From positions 20,819-84,818 of the forward strand of contig NZ_BDCC01000002.1 of assembly GCF_001613305.1 (NCBI RefSeq): DNA of 64,000 bases, written 5' to 3'. Shown piece by piece: positions 25,058-39,960 of the stretch. Position numbers and translations under genes: made by a program. Below the pieces are notes generated by a model. It made no database searches. It was not told the DNA's origin and worked only from the letters and a program-made list of their open reading frames with translations. The first letter of the stretch is position 1. Every line of letters starts with the position of its first letter. This DNA is from Nocardia vaccinii NBRC 15922. GTDB taxonomy: Bacteria > Actinomycetota > Actinomycetes > Mycobacteriales > Mycobacteriaceae.

Positions 25058-25876
25058 TCAGGCGTCGCGTTTGTTCATCACGAACAGAGCCGCGCCGAAG
25101 ATGATCGCCACGATGGCCGCGAAATACACCAGCCCGCCCCACGGACCCCAGTGCCAGGGCAGATCGCCGCCCCCCGCGGTGCCCAGGAATCGTCCGGCGT
25201 TCTGGAACGGCAGGAAGACCTCGATATTCCGCCCGACCTTGCCGAACGCGCCGACGATCGGCTCGATCAGCACCGGCCACACGATCAGCAGCGACAGCGC
25301 ACCGGCCGACTGCCGGATCAGCGCACCCACGCCGACCGAGAGGAATACCACCAGCGCGACGAAGATCGGCACCGCGTAGAACACGTGCGCGTCACCGTGC
25401 GCCAGGCTCATGTTCCGGCCGGCGTCCCGGGAGAGCATCAGTTTGAAGATGAAGAAGCTCAGGAAGGTCAGCGCCACCGAGAGCACCGCGGCCGCCACCG
25501 CGATCAGCCCGGCCTTGGCGAGCAGGACGCCGGTGCGGTTCGGCGCGGCCAGGAACGTCGCGCGGATCGTCCCGAAGCGGTACTCACTGGTGATCGCCAG
25601 CGCGGCCAAGATCATGATCATGATGTAGCCGAATCCGGGCATGCCCTGCGAGGCTCCGGTGATCCCCAGTCCCGCAATGGAATTCCCCGGCGCGGGATCT
25701 TCGGCGATCATCGGATGCCCGCCGGCGAGCTGCCGGTGGTACTCGTTGACGCTGACGTTGACCAGCAGGCTGAACAGCGCCGCCATGCCGAGGGCGAACA
25801 CGATGGTCAGCGCCGTACACCACATCGGCGACCGGGTCGAGGTGAGTTTGATCCGTTCCGCCGTCAATACGCCCAT
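25058..25876 (-). CDS. ABC-2 type transporter permease
   Basis: 272 aa with six predicted membrane helices: WCTALTIVFALGMAALFSLL, GFGYIMIMILAALAI, a helix around LIAVAAAVLSVALTFLSFFI, FYAVPIFVALVVFLSVGVGAL, SLLIVWPVLIEPIVGAFG, and the terminal WGGLVYFAAIVAIIFGAALFV. The N-terminal LTAERIKLTSTRSP is typical of actinobacterial ABC-2 subunits in antibiotic or peptide export. Its ATG (25876) overlaps the ATPase stop by one base (TGATG), so both are co-translated. Exported substrate unknown; no biosynthetic genes flank it, so self-protection or lipid/drug export are equally possible. Confidence 0.88.
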   Translation of the reverse strand: MGVLTAERIKLTSTRSPMWCTALTIVFALGMAALFSLLVNVSVNEYHRQLAGGHPMIAEDPAPGNSIAGLGITGASQGMPGFGYIMIMILAALAITSEYRFGTIRATFLAAPNRTGVLLAKAGLIAVAAAVLSVALTFLSFFIFKLMLSRDAGRNMSLAHGDAHVFYAVPIFVALVVFLSVGVGALIRQSAGALSLLIVWPVLIEPIVGAFGKVGRNIEVFLPFQNAGRFLGTAGGGDLPWHWGPWGGLVYFAAIVAIIFGAALFVMNKRDA

Positions 25877-26847
25877 CAGAGCGCACCTCCCATCACCTGA
25901 TCGAAGCCTTCGCCGTGGTACTGCACCGCACCTCCGGTCAGCCGCATGAACGCCTCCTCGAGCGAAGCACGTTGCGGCGCGAGCTCGTACAGGATGATGC
26001 CGTTCGCACCGGCCAATTCGCCTATGGCATCGCTGGTTTCGCCGATGACCGTGAGCGCCGGAACCGGATCCACGGGCCGGCCGTCGGGACCGACGCGCTC
26101 GTTCCCGTCCTCGCGCACCGTCATCCCCTTGGAGGTCAGCAGGCTACGCAGCTGATCCAATTGCGGACTACGCACGCGCACAGTCGATTCCGAGGCGCGC
26201 TCGATGAAATCGGCGGTACTGGTGTCGGCGATGAGTTTGCCGCGGCCGATCACGATCAGATGATCGGCGGTCTGCGCCATCTCCGAGAGCAGATGGCTCG
26301 ACACCAGCACGGTGCGGCCCTCCGCGGCCAGCCGTTGCATGAACCGCCGGATCCACAGGATGCCCTCCGGGTCCAGGCCGTTCACCGGCTCGTCGAACAG
26401 CAGGATCTGCGGATCACCCAGCAGTGCGGCGGCCAGCCCGAGCCGCTGGGACATGCCGAGGGAGAACCCGCCGGCCTTCTTGTCCGCCGCCTCGGCGAGG
26501 CCGACCAGTCGCAGCACCTCCTCCACCCGGGTGCCGGGCAGATCGTTGGAGGCGGCGAGCCAGCGCAGATGTGCCCGCGCCGACCGGTTCGGATGCACCC
26601 ATTTGGCGTCCAGCAGCGCGCCCACGATGTGCAGCGGATGATCCAGTTGCTGATACGGCTTCCCGTCGACCAGCGCGACACCGGCCGTCGGCCGGTCCAA
26701 CCCCAGGATCATCCGCATCGTGGTCGATTTGCCCGCACCGTTCGGACCGAGGAATCCGGTCACCTGGCCGGGCTCGACCTTGAAGGACAGATCGTCGACC
26801 GCGACGGTCGCACCGAACCGCTTGGTCAAGCCCTTGACTTCGATCAT
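25876..26847 (-). CDS. ABC transporter ATP-binding protein
   Basis: 323 aa from ATG 26847, the family's normal beginning (MIEVKGLTKRFG). Walker A GPNGAGKSTTMRMI, Q-loop, signature LGMSQRLGLAAALLGD, Walker B ILLFDEPVNGLDP and the H-loop VSSHLLSEMA are all present. The C-terminal ~90 residues form the extra domain common in drug/bacitracin-type exporter ATPases, with a linker ERVGPDGRPVDPVPALT. The frame extends to 27015 but that part is the repeat and promoter. A perfect 16-bp palindrome lies 57 bp upstream. It pairs with the downstream permease as a heterodimer-type exporter. Confidence 0.93.
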   Translation of the reverse strand: MIEVKGLTKRFGATVAVDDLSFKVEPGQVTGFLGPNGAGKSTTMRMILGLDRPTAGVALVDGKPYQQLDHPLHIVGALLDAKWVHPNRSARAHLRWLAASNDLPGTRVEEVLRLVGLAEAADKKAGGFSLGMSQRLGLAAALLGDPQILLFDEPVNGLDPEGILWIRRFMQRLAAEGRTVLVSSHLLSEMAQTADHLIVIGRGKLIADTSTADFIERASESTVRVRSPQLDQLRSLLTSKGMTVREDGNERVGPDGRPVDPVPALTVIGETSDAIGELAGANGIILYELAPQRASLEEAFMRLTGGAVQYHGEGFDQVMGGAL

Positions 26848-26903
26848 GCGACCAGTCTGCCGACAATCCCCCGCCCGACCATCGCTCCCAGGTCGCGAGT
26901 CGG

Positions 26904-26919
26904 TCATCCTCGAGGATGA
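26904..26919. promoter_or_regulatory. Perfect 16-bp palindrome upstream of the ABC operon
   Basis: TCATCCTCGAGGATGA, without loop or mismatch, 57 bp before the ATPase start: a good operator candidate for a dimeric repressor such as a GntR, TetR or PadR protein. The regulator is not adjacent. Confidence 0.6.
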
Positions 26920-26928
26920 GTCTCCAGT

Positions 26929-27057
26929 CTTCGGCCTCCGCTCCGCTCCGGCAGGGCCACGGCCCCCAAAGGCTCGATTCTTCCCTCCCCCCACTCCTCC
27001 GCTTCGCTCCCCCACTCCGGTCAGTCCAGAATCGACCCGGGCCGCGGCCTCGATATC
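26929..27057. repeat. Dispersed intergenic repeat, copy B
   Basis: TTCGGCCTCCGCTCCGCTCC at the head; shares with copy A the blocks GGCTCGATTCTTCCCTCC, CTCCTCCGCTTCGCTCCCCC and CAGTCCAGAATCGACCCGGG, then GCCGCGGCCTCG. Lacks the AGTCGGCGTTG tail of copies A, C and D. Lies between the ABC operon promoter and the thiG 3' end. Confidence 0.85.
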
Positions 27058-27106
27058 GACAGCCGCGGCGCGGGAGAGGTGCGTGCCGGAACGGCCGTGT
27101 GTCCGG

Positions 27107-28100
<994 letters not shown>

Positions 28101-28103
28101 CGA

Positions 28104-29216
28104 TTACCTCCTGCCGAGGGCGCCGGTGAGCTCGGCGGCGCCGGGGTGAGTGGGGGATGCCTGTGGTGGAAAGCGTTGCGGATCAGCTACTTTCGCCTCG
28201 GGGAGCAGATCGTCGGCGAGCAGAGCCAGCACCGCGTCGACGGTGAGCGGCACTCCCAGGATGCCGTTGCGGCCGTGTCCGGCGGCCACCACGACGCGCT
28301 CGCTCAATCGGCCGATCAGCGGCAGGTTGTCCGGGGTCGCGGGCCGCGATCCGGCGCTCGCCTCGGCCAGTTCGTATTCGCCGAGCGCGGGCAGTACGGC
28401 CTCGGCGTCGGCGATCAGATCGCGCACGCCGGCGACGGTCACCGCGGTGTCGAAACCGGCCTCGTACTGGGTCGCGCCGACGACGATGCCGTCCGCTCGC
28501 GGGACCAGATAGATCGGACGGCCGTGCACGCGGGCGCGGATGACGCGTCGCGGGGGCGGTGGCGCGCCCGGACGATGACGTAGGCGCAGGATTTCGCCCT
28601 TCAACGGGCGTACCGGGAGTCCGGGCCACAGCCGGGCGGCAGCCGCACCCGCCGCGAGGACGATTCGGTCGAATTCGAGGTCGGCCAGGTTGTCCACAGT
28701 CTCCAGTCTCATGTGGACACCGGACTGTTCACAAGCTTGCCGCAGGGCATCGACAACGATCCGGTTGTCCACAGCCGGTTCGGTGGGTGCGAGCAGTCCC
28801 GCGCGGGCGGTGCGCGCCAGACCCGGCTCGGCCGCCCGCACTCCGGCCCGGTCCAACAGCTCGAGCCGATGGCCGTGGCCACCGACGAAATCCGCGATGG
28901 TGCGCAGGTCGGCCGCGTCGGCGGCGTCCAACGCGACGGTTACGGTCTCGTCCGCGACGAAGACCGGAACGCCCGTCACCGCCGCGAGTCGCGCACCGAA
29001 TTCGGGCCAGCGCGCCAGCGAGGCCGCACCGAATTGCAGCGGCGCCTCTTCACCGGGCCAGCCCTCGGACAACGGAGCCAGCATGCCCCCGGCTACCCAG
29101 GACGCACCGGATCCGGGCGCCGGATCGAAGATGGTGACCTCCCACCCGGCCTCGGCAGCGCGCCACGCCACTGCCGAACCGATCACACCCCCACCCACGA
29201 CGGCCAACGTTCGCAT
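28104..29216 (-). CDS. thiO: Glycine oxidase ThiO
   Basis: 370 aa from ATG 29216, preceded by AGGTGAAGG. FAD-dependent deaminating oxidase that makes dehydroglycine (iminoacetate) for ThiG. The dinucleotide motif [19 protein letters not shown] starts at residue ~5; other conserved segments are [45 protein letters not shown] and the C-terminal [13 protein letters not shown]. The use of ThiO rather than ThiH indicates aerobic thiazole synthesis. Divergent from thiE across 145 bp. No TPP aptamer motifs (CTGAGA, ACCTGA) are seen there on either strand, unlike thiC. Confidence 0.95.
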   Translation of the reverse strand: MRTLAVVGGGVIGSAVAWRAAEAGWEVTIFDPAPGSGASWVAGGMLAPLSEGWPGEEAPLQFGAASLARWPEFGARLAAVTGVPVFVADETVTVALDAADAADLRTIADFVGGHGHRLELLDRAGVRAAEPGLARTARAGLLAPTEPAVDNRIVVDALRQACEQSGVHMRLETVDNLADLEFDRIVLAAGAAAARLWPGLPVRPLKGEILRLRHRPGAPPPPRRVIRARVHGRPIYLVPRADGIVVGATQYEAGFDTAVTVAGVRDLIADAEAVLPALGEYELAEASAGSRPATPDNLPLIGRLSERVVVAAGHGRNGILGVPLTVDAVLALLADDLLPEAKVADPQRFPPQASPTHPGAAELTGALGRR

Positions 29217-29361
29217 ACCTTCACCTCGCTCGGTTCCGCCTCGCGGAATCCGTACGCTGCGGGAACACCCGCATCGGATCGGCATCACCGCGCGGCCGCC
29301 TTCGCAGCGGAGATGCCGGACGTATTTCGTCTCCCACGGTAGCGCGGCTACGGTCGAGGGC

Positions 29362-30066
29362 GTGCAACCGTCCCACCAGTTCCGGCCCGTAGCCCCTCGC
29401 GAACGTCTCGCCACCGCTCGGCTGTACCTGTGCACAGACGCCCGCCGCGAAAAGGGCGATCTGGCCGCATTCGCCGAAGCCGCGCTGGCAGGCGGGGTGG
29501 ACATCATCCAGCTACGCGACAAGGGTTCGGCGGGCGAAAAACAGTTCGGCCCACTGGAAGCACGCGCGGAACTCGGCGCGCTGGCCGCGCTCGAGGCCGC
29601 CGCCCGCCGCCACGGCGCCCTGGTCGCGGTGAACGATCGCGCCGATGTCGCCTTCGCCGCGGGGGCGGACGTGCTGCACCTGGGCCAGGACGACCTACCG
29701 CCCTGGTACGCCCGCCGCATTCTGGGCCCCGACGTCGTGATCGGCCGGTCCACCCACGATCCGTCGCAGGCGAGCAAGGCCACCACCGAAGAACACATCG
29801 ACTACTTCTGCACCGGCCCGGTCTGGACGACCCCGACCAAACCAGGCCGCAGCGCCGCCGGACTCGACCTGGTTCGCAGCGCCGCCGAGGCCGAGCCGGC
29901 CCGCCCATGGTTCGCCATCGGCGGCATCGACGCCGCCCGCCTGCCCGAGGTACTCGACGCGGGCGCCACCCGCATCGTCGTCGTACGCGCCATCACCGAA
30001 GCCGAAGACCCCGAAGCTGCCGCCCGAACCCTCAAATCCCGCCTGGAGGAGAACGCCCCGGCCTGA
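29362..30066 (+). CDS. thiE: Thiamine-phosphate synthase ThiE
   Basis: 234 aa if started at GTG 29362, matching the family start soon before [14 protein letters not shown]. ThiE joins HMP-pyrophosphate and thiazole phosphate to thiamine phosphate. TIM-barrel motifs are [65 protein letters not shown], and [20 protein letters not shown]. The SD-like GAGGG is only 1 nt from the GTG, so the start could differ by a few codons or the mRNA could be nearly leaderless. Divergent from thiO, forming the second part of the thiamine pathway in this window. Confidence 0.95.
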   Translation: MQPSHQFRPVAPRERLATARLYLCTDARREKGDLAAFAEAALAGGVDIIQLRDKGSAGEKQFGPLEARAELGALAALEAAARRHGALVAVNDRADVAFAAGADVLHLGQDDLPPWYARRILGPDVVIGRSTHDPSQASKATTEEHIDYFCTGPVWTTPTKPGRSAAGLDLVRSAAEAEPARPWFAIGGIDAARLPEVLDAGATRIVVVRAITEAEDPEAAARTLKSRLEENAPA

Positions 30067-30385
30067 TCCGCGTCCCGGTCGCGGCGAGCCGCTACGGCTG
30101 CACACGTCCGGTGCGCATCGTGCACCGATTCCACTGCACCGCAAGGGAAATACGACCGTGCGGCGCGGACCCGGCAGGCGTTCCGGACCGGGCATCCCGT
30201 GGATCACGCCGGCGTTCGACCGGTCCCCGCGCCGAACACCACGGATCGCCCCGACCGGCATCCGGGTCCGGCGCACACGCCCGGAATTCCGGAACGATTC
30301 CGCTCGCACCCGAACTACGTATCCGCACATCGCAGTATCCGCACATCGCACCCCGGGGTACGAGTGCGCGGGCCCGCCCGGCAGG
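30067..30385. other. Intergenic region between thiE and mutT
   Basis: 319 bp between convergent genes. No gene or strong hairpin seen. It contains an exact 16-bp tandem duplication at 30319-30350 (listed separately). Confidence 0.4.
30319..30350. repeat. Exact 16-bp tandem duplication
   Basis: GTATCCGCACATCGCA occurs twice back to back (30319-30334, 30335-30350). Probably a replication-slippage product in a non-coding gap; could be strain-variable. Confidence 0.9.
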
Positions 30386-31051
30386 TCAGGCCAGGAGCTG
30401 GCTCAGCGTGAGATACAACACATCTGTGGGCGAACCACCGTTCGGCCCCGCGGATTCGGTGACGCAGACCCGGCGACCTTCGCGCTCCTCGGTGTGCAAC
30501 CACAGGAAGCCATGATCGGCGAGGTCCAGCGTGCGGGGCAGGATGGCGGCGAGTTCGGCGGCTTCGGGCAGGCCGGCCAGGCCGACGCGGGCGGGTTGGG
30601 CCCGCAGCAGAGGCCAGGCGGCGGCGAATCCGGGGTGCAGGGGGCGGGCGTCGACCTCGGCCTCGGGGACCCAGGCCAGTTCGGCACTTTCCATATTCGC
30701 GATGGTCGCCACCGGCTCGGCGATATCGGCGACGACGGTGGTGTAGATCCAGCCGCTGGGCGCGGTCGCGGTGATGCGGCTACCGCGCACACGCACCGCG
30801 TCCGGAACGATTCCGGCCTCCTCGTATGCCTCACGCACCGCGGCGCTCTCGCTGGTCTCGTGTGAATCGCGGGCTCCGCCGGGCAGCGCCCAGGTACCGC
30901 CCTGATGGCTCCAGGGCGCGCGATGCTGCATCAACACCACCGCACCGCCGCCGGGCGCGGGCGCGCGGAGCAAAAGTCCGGCGGCCCCGAACAACCCCCA
31001 CTGCCGCGTCCCGTCGGGGCTGCTCAGAAAGCCGTCTCCGTCACCGCGCAT
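30386..31051 (-). CDS. mutT3: Nudix hydrolase MutT3-like
   Basis: 221 aa from ATG 31051, with GAGGCGAG upstream. The Nudix box GGARDSHETSESAAVREAYE then EAGI (GX5EX7REUXEEXGU) is complete. MutT3-type enzymes remove oxidised purine nucleotides such as 8-oxo-dGTP/8-oxo-GTP; substrate assignment is by synteny with mycobacterial mutT3, which also lies between glnX and thiE. The C-terminal half (LPRTLDLADHGFLWLHTEER) extends beyond the Nudix fold. Divergent from glnX across about 158 bp. Confidence 0.9.
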   Translation of the reverse strand: MRGDGDGFLSSPDGTRQWGLFGAAGLLLRAPAPGGGAVVLMQHRAPWSHQGGTWALPGGARDSHETSESAAVREAYEEAGIVPDAVRVRGSRITATAPSGWIYTTVVADIAEPVATIANMESAELAWVPEAEVDARPLHPGFAAAWPLLRAQPARVGLAGLPEAAELAAILPRTLDLADHGFLWLHTEEREGRRVCVTESAGPNGGSPTDVLYLTLSQLLA

Positions 31052-31209
31052 ACTCGCCTCGTCCCATCCTCGCCCGCGTCGATCGCGCGTTCCCCGGCCG
31101 CTCCGACGAAAAATGTCGGGCCGACTGGGCGATACACCCGCGCGACATCGCCACGACCACAATAAGCTCTACCGGCACGGCCCTCGTCGGCGATGGAACG
31201 GAGGTGACC

Positions 31210-32550
31210 ATGACCCGGACCGCGCAACCGCGTTTGGACGAGCTGACGCCGCGCGCCGCGGCGGCCGCCGTACGCCGTCAGATCGACGCCACCGATATGC
31301 GCTCCTTCGCCCGGTCCTCACCCGCGAAACTCATTGCCGTCGGCTTGATTCTGCTCGGCCTGTGCCTGATCGCGGGCGTGGTGACCGCCTCGGAGGTGAG
31401 CAACCGCCAGCACGCGCTGCAATATCTGCTCGACGATGCCGAGCCGGACGCGAATTCCGCTCAGCGCCTGTACACCTCGCTGTCGGTCGCCGACGCCGAG
31501 GCAGGCACCGCGTTCATCTTCGGCGGCCTGGAACCCGCGGACGTCCTGAACGCCTACAACCAGGCGATCGGCGACGCGGCGGCCGAACTGGTCGCGCAGT
31601 CCAGTCACGATTCTGCGGGCGCGAACGACCCCGACGCCGCGCTGCGCACCGGAATCGCCACCGAGATGCCGGTCTACACCGAGCTGGTCCAGACTGCCCG
31701 GACCAACAATCGCCTCGGACATCCCGTCGGCGCGGCCTATCTGAGTGAAGCGTCGAATCTGATGCAGACCAAGATGCTGCGGATGGCCCAGGAACTGCAG
31801 GAGCATCGCTCGACGGCGATCTCGGACACCCAGCGGCGGCATGTGCGTCCGCCGTGGCTGGCCATCATCCTGCCGGTGCTCGCGCTGGCCGCACTGGTGG
31901 CGGCGCAGCTGTATCTGGCGCGGCGCTGGCACCGGGTGCTCAATCCGGGTCTGCTGCTGGCCTCGGGCACACTGGTCGTGTTGCTGGCGTGGACGGTGAC
32001 GGCCGGGTCGATCTCGGCGTTGTCCACCACCGACGGCCGCGACGACGGCGCGGTGCCGACCTCCGAGCTGACCGACAGCCGCATTCTGACCCAGCAGGCA
32101 CGGGCCGCGGAAACCCTGAAACTGGTGCGTCGCGACGACAGCGGCGACTACGACCGCATCTACGACAACGCCACCAAGAAGCTCACCGACCTGCTGACCC
32201 GCTATCCGCACGGCGCGCCCGCCTCGGATGACGTCGCCACCGCCCGCACCGCCCTGGACCGTTGGCGGCAGGCGCATCAGCGGATGACCGACGCCCTCGG
32301 TCGCGGCGACTTCCCCGGTGCGGCCACCGTCGCGATCGGGCCAGGCCCCACCGAGGCGACGGCCAGCATGCAGGCCCTCGATCACGCCCTTGCCGATGGA
32401 ATCGGCAAGGCCCGCAACACTTTACGCACCGACATCTCCGACGCCGCCCGCTCCCTGGACGTCCTGTCCCCGGGGGCGCTGACGCTCGCGGTCCTGTCCG
32501 CCCTGTTCGTGGTGGCCGGGTTGTGGCCACGATTGCGGGAGTACCGTTGA
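31210..32550 (+). CDS. glnX: Membrane sensor protein GlnX
   Basis: 446 aa; ATG 31210 after GGAGGTGACC. Topology: helix at ~38-58 (AKLIAVGLILLGLCLIAGVV), a ~155-residue extracytoplasmic helical region, two helices at ~215-265 (AIILPVLALAALVAAQLYLA; LLLASGTLVVLLAWTVTAGS), a second external helical region of ~150 residues, and a C-terminal helix (LTLAVLSALFVVAGLWP) ending LREYR. The twin external four-helix domains resemble chemoreceptor-type ligand domains. In mycobacteria GlnX couples the aspartate/glutamate-binding lipoprotein GlnH to the kinase PknG. The gene order glnX-glnH-pknG is kept here, but glnH starts 248 bp later instead of immediately. Confidence 0.9.
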   Translation: MTRTAQPRLDELTPRAAAAAVRRQIDATDMRSFARSSPAKLIAVGLILLGLCLIAGVVTASEVSNRQHALQYLLDDAEPDANSAQRLYTSLSVADAEAGTAFIFGGLEPADVLNAYNQAIGDAAAELVAQSSHDSAGANDPDAALRTGIATEMPVYTELVQTARTNNRLGHPVGAAYLSEASNLMQTKMLRMAQELQEHRSTAISDTQRRHVRPPWLAIILPVLALAALVAAQLYLARRWHRVLNPGLLLASGTLVVLLAWTVTAGSISALSTTDGRDDGAVPTSELTDSRILTQQARAAETLKLVRRDDSGDYDRIYDNATKKLTDLLTRYPHGAPASDDVATARTALDRWRQAHQRMTDALGRGDFPGAATVAIGPGPTEATASMQALDHALADGIGKARNTLRTDISDAARSLDVLSPGALTLAVLSALFVVAGLWPRLREYR

Positions 32551-32798
32551 GTGACAATCGAATTCGCATCAGCACGTCGATCGGCCGCGAGCCGGACCGG
32601 AACGACGACAGCACAACCATCAGGCGGGAAGACCGTTCGGTGTGCCTCGATTCCGGCCACGAAAATAACTGCCGCGCAGGTGGAAACGCCGATTCTCGTG
32701 GCGGTCGGCGAATTCCGCACAGATCGCACCGCCGGTTCGTAGCCATCGCAACATCGATGCGCGGAACGCAGCGGCATGGTTCGTGGGCCGACCGAGCG
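32551..32798. other. Unusual gap between glnX and glnH
   Basis: 248 bp separate genes that usually touch. A GTG directly after the glnX stop opens a 63-codon frame (32551-32742) of ordinary composition with no recognised family; a second in-frame ATG for GlnH exists at 32757. This may be an internal promoter region, a small gene, or an extended GlnH N-terminus; none can be shown. Confidence 0.35.
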
Positions 32799-36477
<3,679 letters not shown>

Positions 36478-36492
36478 GCGGTATCTGCCGCG

Positions 36493-37689
36493 CTAGATGA
36501 CCAGTGCGGCAGCGGCGCGGGCGATGGCCAGTTCCTCGTTGGTCGGGACGACGAGTACCGGAATCTCGGCACCGGGGGGTGAGATATACCGGGCCGCACG
36601 GTCTTTCGCGGTGTTGCGGGCCGGGTCCACGGCGATGCCGAAGCGGGTCAATCCGGCCAGGGCGTCGGCGCGGACCTGGGGGCTGTTCTCGCCGACTCCG
36701 GCGGTGAAGGTGATCGCGTCGACTTCGCCCAACTCCACCAGATACGCGCCGATATAGCGGCGCAGGCGGTGGATGTAGACCTCGTAGGCCAGGCTCGCGG
36801 CGCGATCTCCGGTGTCGATCAGGCGTCGCAGCTCGCGGAAGTCGTTCACCCCGGACAGGCCCTTGATGCCCGAATTCCGGTTCAGCATTTCGTCCACGGC
36901 GTCGATGTCGAATCCGGCGGTACGCATCAGATGCGCGATGATGCCGGGATCGATATCACCCGAACGGGTACCCATCACCAGGCCCTCGAGCGGGGTCAGT
37001 CCCATACTGGTGTCCACCGCGCGACCGCCGCGGATCGCCGAGGCCGACGCGCCGTTACCCAGATGCAGCACGATCTGGTTCACCGCCGACGTATCCCGCC
37101 CGAGCAGTTCGGCCACCCGGCCGGAGACGTACTCGTGCGAGGTTCCATGGAATCCGTAACGTCGAATCCCCTGCGCAGCCGCGACTTTCGCATCGATGGC
37201 GTAGGTCTTCGCGGCATCGGGCAACTCGTGGAAGAACGCGGTGTCGAACACCGCGACCTGCGGAACGTCGGGCAGCAGCCGGCGCGCGGATTCGATGCCG
37301 ACGACATTGGCCGGATTGTGCAGCGGCGCAAGGGCGGACAGCTCGTCGATCGAGCGCACCACCGCATCGGTGATGAGCGTCGGCCGGTAGAACACCTCGC
37401 CGCCGTGCACCACTCGATGCCCGACCGCGTACAGCCCCTCACCGGTCAGATCGTGCCCATTCTGCGCGAACAGGTCGAACACCACTCGCAGTCCCGCCGC
37501 GTGGTCCGCGATCGCCCCGTCGTGCTCGAGGGTGCGCCCGTCGCTGTCGTGCTCGACCGTCGTCGCGCCCGGCTCGACCGGCTCACCGATCCGCGAGACC
37601 ATGCCCGAGGCCGCGATGTCACCCGAAACCGGATCCAGCAGTTGATATTTGATCGATGACGACCCGGAATTGATCACCAGGACCCGCAT
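36493..37689 (-). CDS. ackA: Acetate kinase
   Basis: 398 aa from ATG 37689 (GGGAGG 5 nt upstream; a tandem ATG at 37692 is too close to it). ASKHA-fold kinase interconverting acetyl phosphate and acetate with ATP/ADP. Motifs: [16 protein letters not shown] (phosphate 1), [33 protein letters not shown] (catalytic His), [50 protein letters not shown]. Located 29 bp after pta on the same strand, forming the usual pta-ackA operon. Its 3' end nearly touches pknG (15 bp, convergent). Confidence 0.97.
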   Translation of the reverse strand: MRVLVINSGSSSIKYQLLDPVSGDIAASGMVSRIGEPVEPGATTVEHDSDGRTLEHDGAIADHAAGLRVVFDLFAQNGHDLTGEGLYAVGHRVVHGGEVFYRPTLITDAVVRSIDELSALAPLHNPANVVGIESARRLLPDVPQVAVFDTAFFHELPDAAKTYAIDAKVAAAQGIRRYGFHGTSHEYVSGRVAELLGRDTSAVNQIVLHLGNGASASAIRGGRAVDTSMGLTPLEGLVMGTRSGDIDPGIIAHLMRTAGFDIDAVDEMLNRNSGIKGLSGVNDFRELRRLIDTGDRAASLAYEVYIHRLRRYIGAYLVELGEVDAITFTAGVGENSPQVRADALAGLTRFGIAVDPARNTAKDRAARYISPPGAEIPVLVVPTNEELAIARAAAALVI

Positions 37690-37718
37690 CATGCCTCCCT
37701 GTCCGTCGCGCACGCCGC

Positions 37719-39794
37719 TCACTGGAGTCCGGTCTGCGCCTGGATGGCGGTGATCGCCACGGTATTGACGATATCGGCGACCAGCGCACCCCGGGAGAGG
37801 TCGTTCACCGGCTTGCGCAGCCCTTGCAGCACCGGGCCGATCGCCACCGCGCCCGCGCTGCGCTGCACCGCCTTGTAGGTGTTGTTGCCGGTGTTGAGGT
37901 CAGGGAAGACGAAAACCGTTGCACGCCCGGCTACTTCGGAATGCGGCAGCTTCGCGCTCGCCACCGTGGGCTCGATCGCCGCGTCGTATTGGATCGGGCC
38001 CTCGACCAGCAGTTGGGGTGCGCGCTCGTGTACGAGCGCGGTCGCGGTGCGCACCTTGTCCACGTCCACGCCGCTGCCGGACTCCCCTGTCGAATAGGAC
38101 AGCATCGCCACCCGCGGCGCGATGCCGAACTGCTGGGCGGTGCGTGCCGAGGAGATCGCGATGTCGGCGAGCTGTTCGGCGGTCGGATCGGGCACCACGG
38201 CGCAGTCGCCGTAGGCCAGTACCCGATCGGCCAGACACATCAGGAACACACTGGATACCGTCGAGACGCCGGGCTCGGTCTTGATGATCTCGAAGGCGGG
38301 CCGGATGGTGTGCGCGGTGGTGTGCGCCGCGCCGGACACCATACCGTCGGCGATACCCCGGTAGACCATCATCGTGCCGAAATACGAGATATCGGTGAGG
38401 TATTCGCGGGCGCGGTCCTCGGTCATCCCCCTGTGCGCGCGCAGGGCCGCGTACTCTTTCGCGAATTCGTCACGCAGACTGGATGTTTCGGGATTCAGCA
38501 CCTCCGCGTCGGCGATGTCGACGCCGAGTTCGGCGGCCCGTCCCCGCACTGCCGCCTCGTCACCGAGGATGGTCAGATCGGCGATCTTGCGCTGCAACAC
38601 CCGGCCCGCGGCACGCAGAATCCGGTCGTCGCCCCCCTCGGGCAGCACGATCCGCCGCCGATCCGAGCGAGCCCGCTCGATCAGCTGATATTCGAACATC
38701 TGCGGCGTCACCACCGACGGAATCTGAACCTCGATGCGCTGCAACAGTTCTTGCGCGTCCACCCGCTGCTCCATGAGCGCCAGCGCGGTGTCGACCTTGC
38801 GGATACTCGACAGCGACACCCGGCCGCGGGTGCGCGCGGCGACCGCGGTGTCGAAGGTGCCCAGCTGGGTGGTGAGGATCGGCAGTTTCGGTTTCAGGCC
38901 CGCGATCAGCCGCGCGATCGACGGGTGCGGCAGCATACCGCCGTTCATGATGATGCCGGCCAGCGACGGAAAGCCTTCGGCCTCATGGGCGTTCACCAGG
39001 CTCAGCAGCGCGTCGGAGCGATCGCCCGGGACGATCACCGCGTCCCCGTCGGACAGTCGCTCGAGGATATGTTCCGCGGTCATCCCGCCGACCATGACGT
39101 GCAACGCCTCGCGCTGCATCAATTCCGGGTCGCCAGAATATATTTCGCCGTCGATGGCCTCGCACAGCTCGGCGATTGTCGGCGCGGTCAGCAGCGGAAC
39201 CTCCGGCAGCGTCCAGGACGGCACGTCCACGACACGCAGCGCCGCGGCGACCTCGTCGAGCGCCTCGGGATCGCAGCGGTTGGCGATGATCGCGACCAGC
39301 TGGGCGTGTTCGTGACCGAGTTCGCCCGCACACACCTCGGCCAGCTCGGCGACCTGATCCGGAGTGCGCTCGGACCCGCGCAGCACCAGCACCACGGGTG
39401 CGCCGAGATTGGCCGCGATGCGCGCGTTGTAGCGCAGTTCGCTCGGACTGGCCACATCGGTGTAATCGCTGCCGACGATCACCACCGCATCGCACACCTT
39501 GGCGATGTCGTGAAAGCGCATCACGATATCGCTGATGGCCGCATCCGGATCGGAGTGCACCTGTTCGTAGCCGACGCCGATCGCCTGCTCGTAGTCGATA
39601 TCGGCGGTGCTGTGCTCGAGCAGCAGCTCGAGAATGTAGTCGCGCTGTGTGGTCGAGCGGCTGATCGGCCGGAACACCCCGACCCGCGCGGTGGTCGCGC
39701 ACAGCATCTGCAGCACCCCGAGCGCCACCGTCGACTTCCCGGTATCCCCCTCCGGGGAGGCGATGTACACGGTGGACGGTGCGATGTCGGCCAT
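37719..39794 (-). CDS. pta: Phosphate acetyltransferase (long, regulatory type)
   Basis: 691 aa from ATG 39794. Residues ~1-240 are a BioD-like P-loop domain ([20 protein letters not shown]), ~240-350 a DRTGG-type domain ([14 protein letters not shown]), and ~370-691 the catalytic domain ([95 protein letters not shown]). It converts acetyl-CoA and phosphate to acetyl phosphate. The three-domain architecture and length match the mycobacterial enzyme. It leads the pta-ackA operon; the promoter is shared with the divergent F420-dependent reductase gene. Confidence 0.97.
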   Translation of the reverse strand: MADIAPSTVYIASPEGDTGKSTVALGVLQMLCATTARVGVFRPISRSTTQRDYILELLLEHSTADIDYEQAIGVGYEQVHSDPDAAISDIVMRFHDIAKVCDAVVIVGSDYTDVASPSELRYNARIAANLGAPVVLVLRGSERTPDQVAELAEVCAGELGHEHAQLVAIIANRCDPEALDEVAAALRVVDVPSWTLPEVPLLTAPTIAELCEAIDGEIYSGDPELMQREALHVMVGGMTAEHILERLSDGDAVIVPGDRSDALLSLVNAHEAEGFPSLAGIIMNGGMLPHPSIARLIAGLKPKLPILTTQLGTFDTAVAARTRGRVSLSSIRKVDTALALMEQRVDAQELLQRIEVQIPSVVTPQMFEYQLIERARSDRRRIVLPEGGDDRILRAAGRVLQRKIADLTILGDEAAVRGRAAELGVDIADAEVLNPETSSLRDEFAKEYAALRAHRGMTEDRAREYLTDISYFGTMMVYRGIADGMVSGAAHTTAHTIRPAFEIIKTEPGVSTVSSVFLMCLADRVLAYGDCAVVPDPTAEQLADIAISSARTAQQFGIAPRVAMLSYSTGESGSGVDVDKVRTATALVHERAPQLLVEGPIQYDAAIEPTVASAKLPHSEVAGRATVFVFPDLNTGNNTYKAVQRSAGAVAIGPVLQGLRKPVNDLSRGALVADIVNTVAITAIQAQTGLQ

Positions 39795-39960
39795 AATCGC
39801 GAGCTTAACGAGCGCGCCTGCCGGATTCGCCCCTCGCACGGCAAACTGCTGGAAAATCACACTCCCGCGCAGTGGAGAACTGCCTGTTCACATAATTTCG
39901 GCTGTTTCGAACCTGTGCGGTCCGGCCCGTCGGACGGTTCGGCAGCTCTAGAATCCGTCC

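Noticed and set aside
24832..25379. Open frames between the cyclase and ABC permease genes
   Set aside because: They extend antisense into the permease gene and show no recognisable motif or ribosome site.
28690..29361. Long plus-strand frame leading into thiE
   Set aside because: It is antisense to thiO and has serine/proline-rich shadow composition; ThiE homology begins only after 29362.
29217..29361. TPP riboswitch before thiO or thiE
   Set aside because: Hairpins such as GCGGG-TGTT-CCCGC are present, but none of the conserved aptamer core motifs is.
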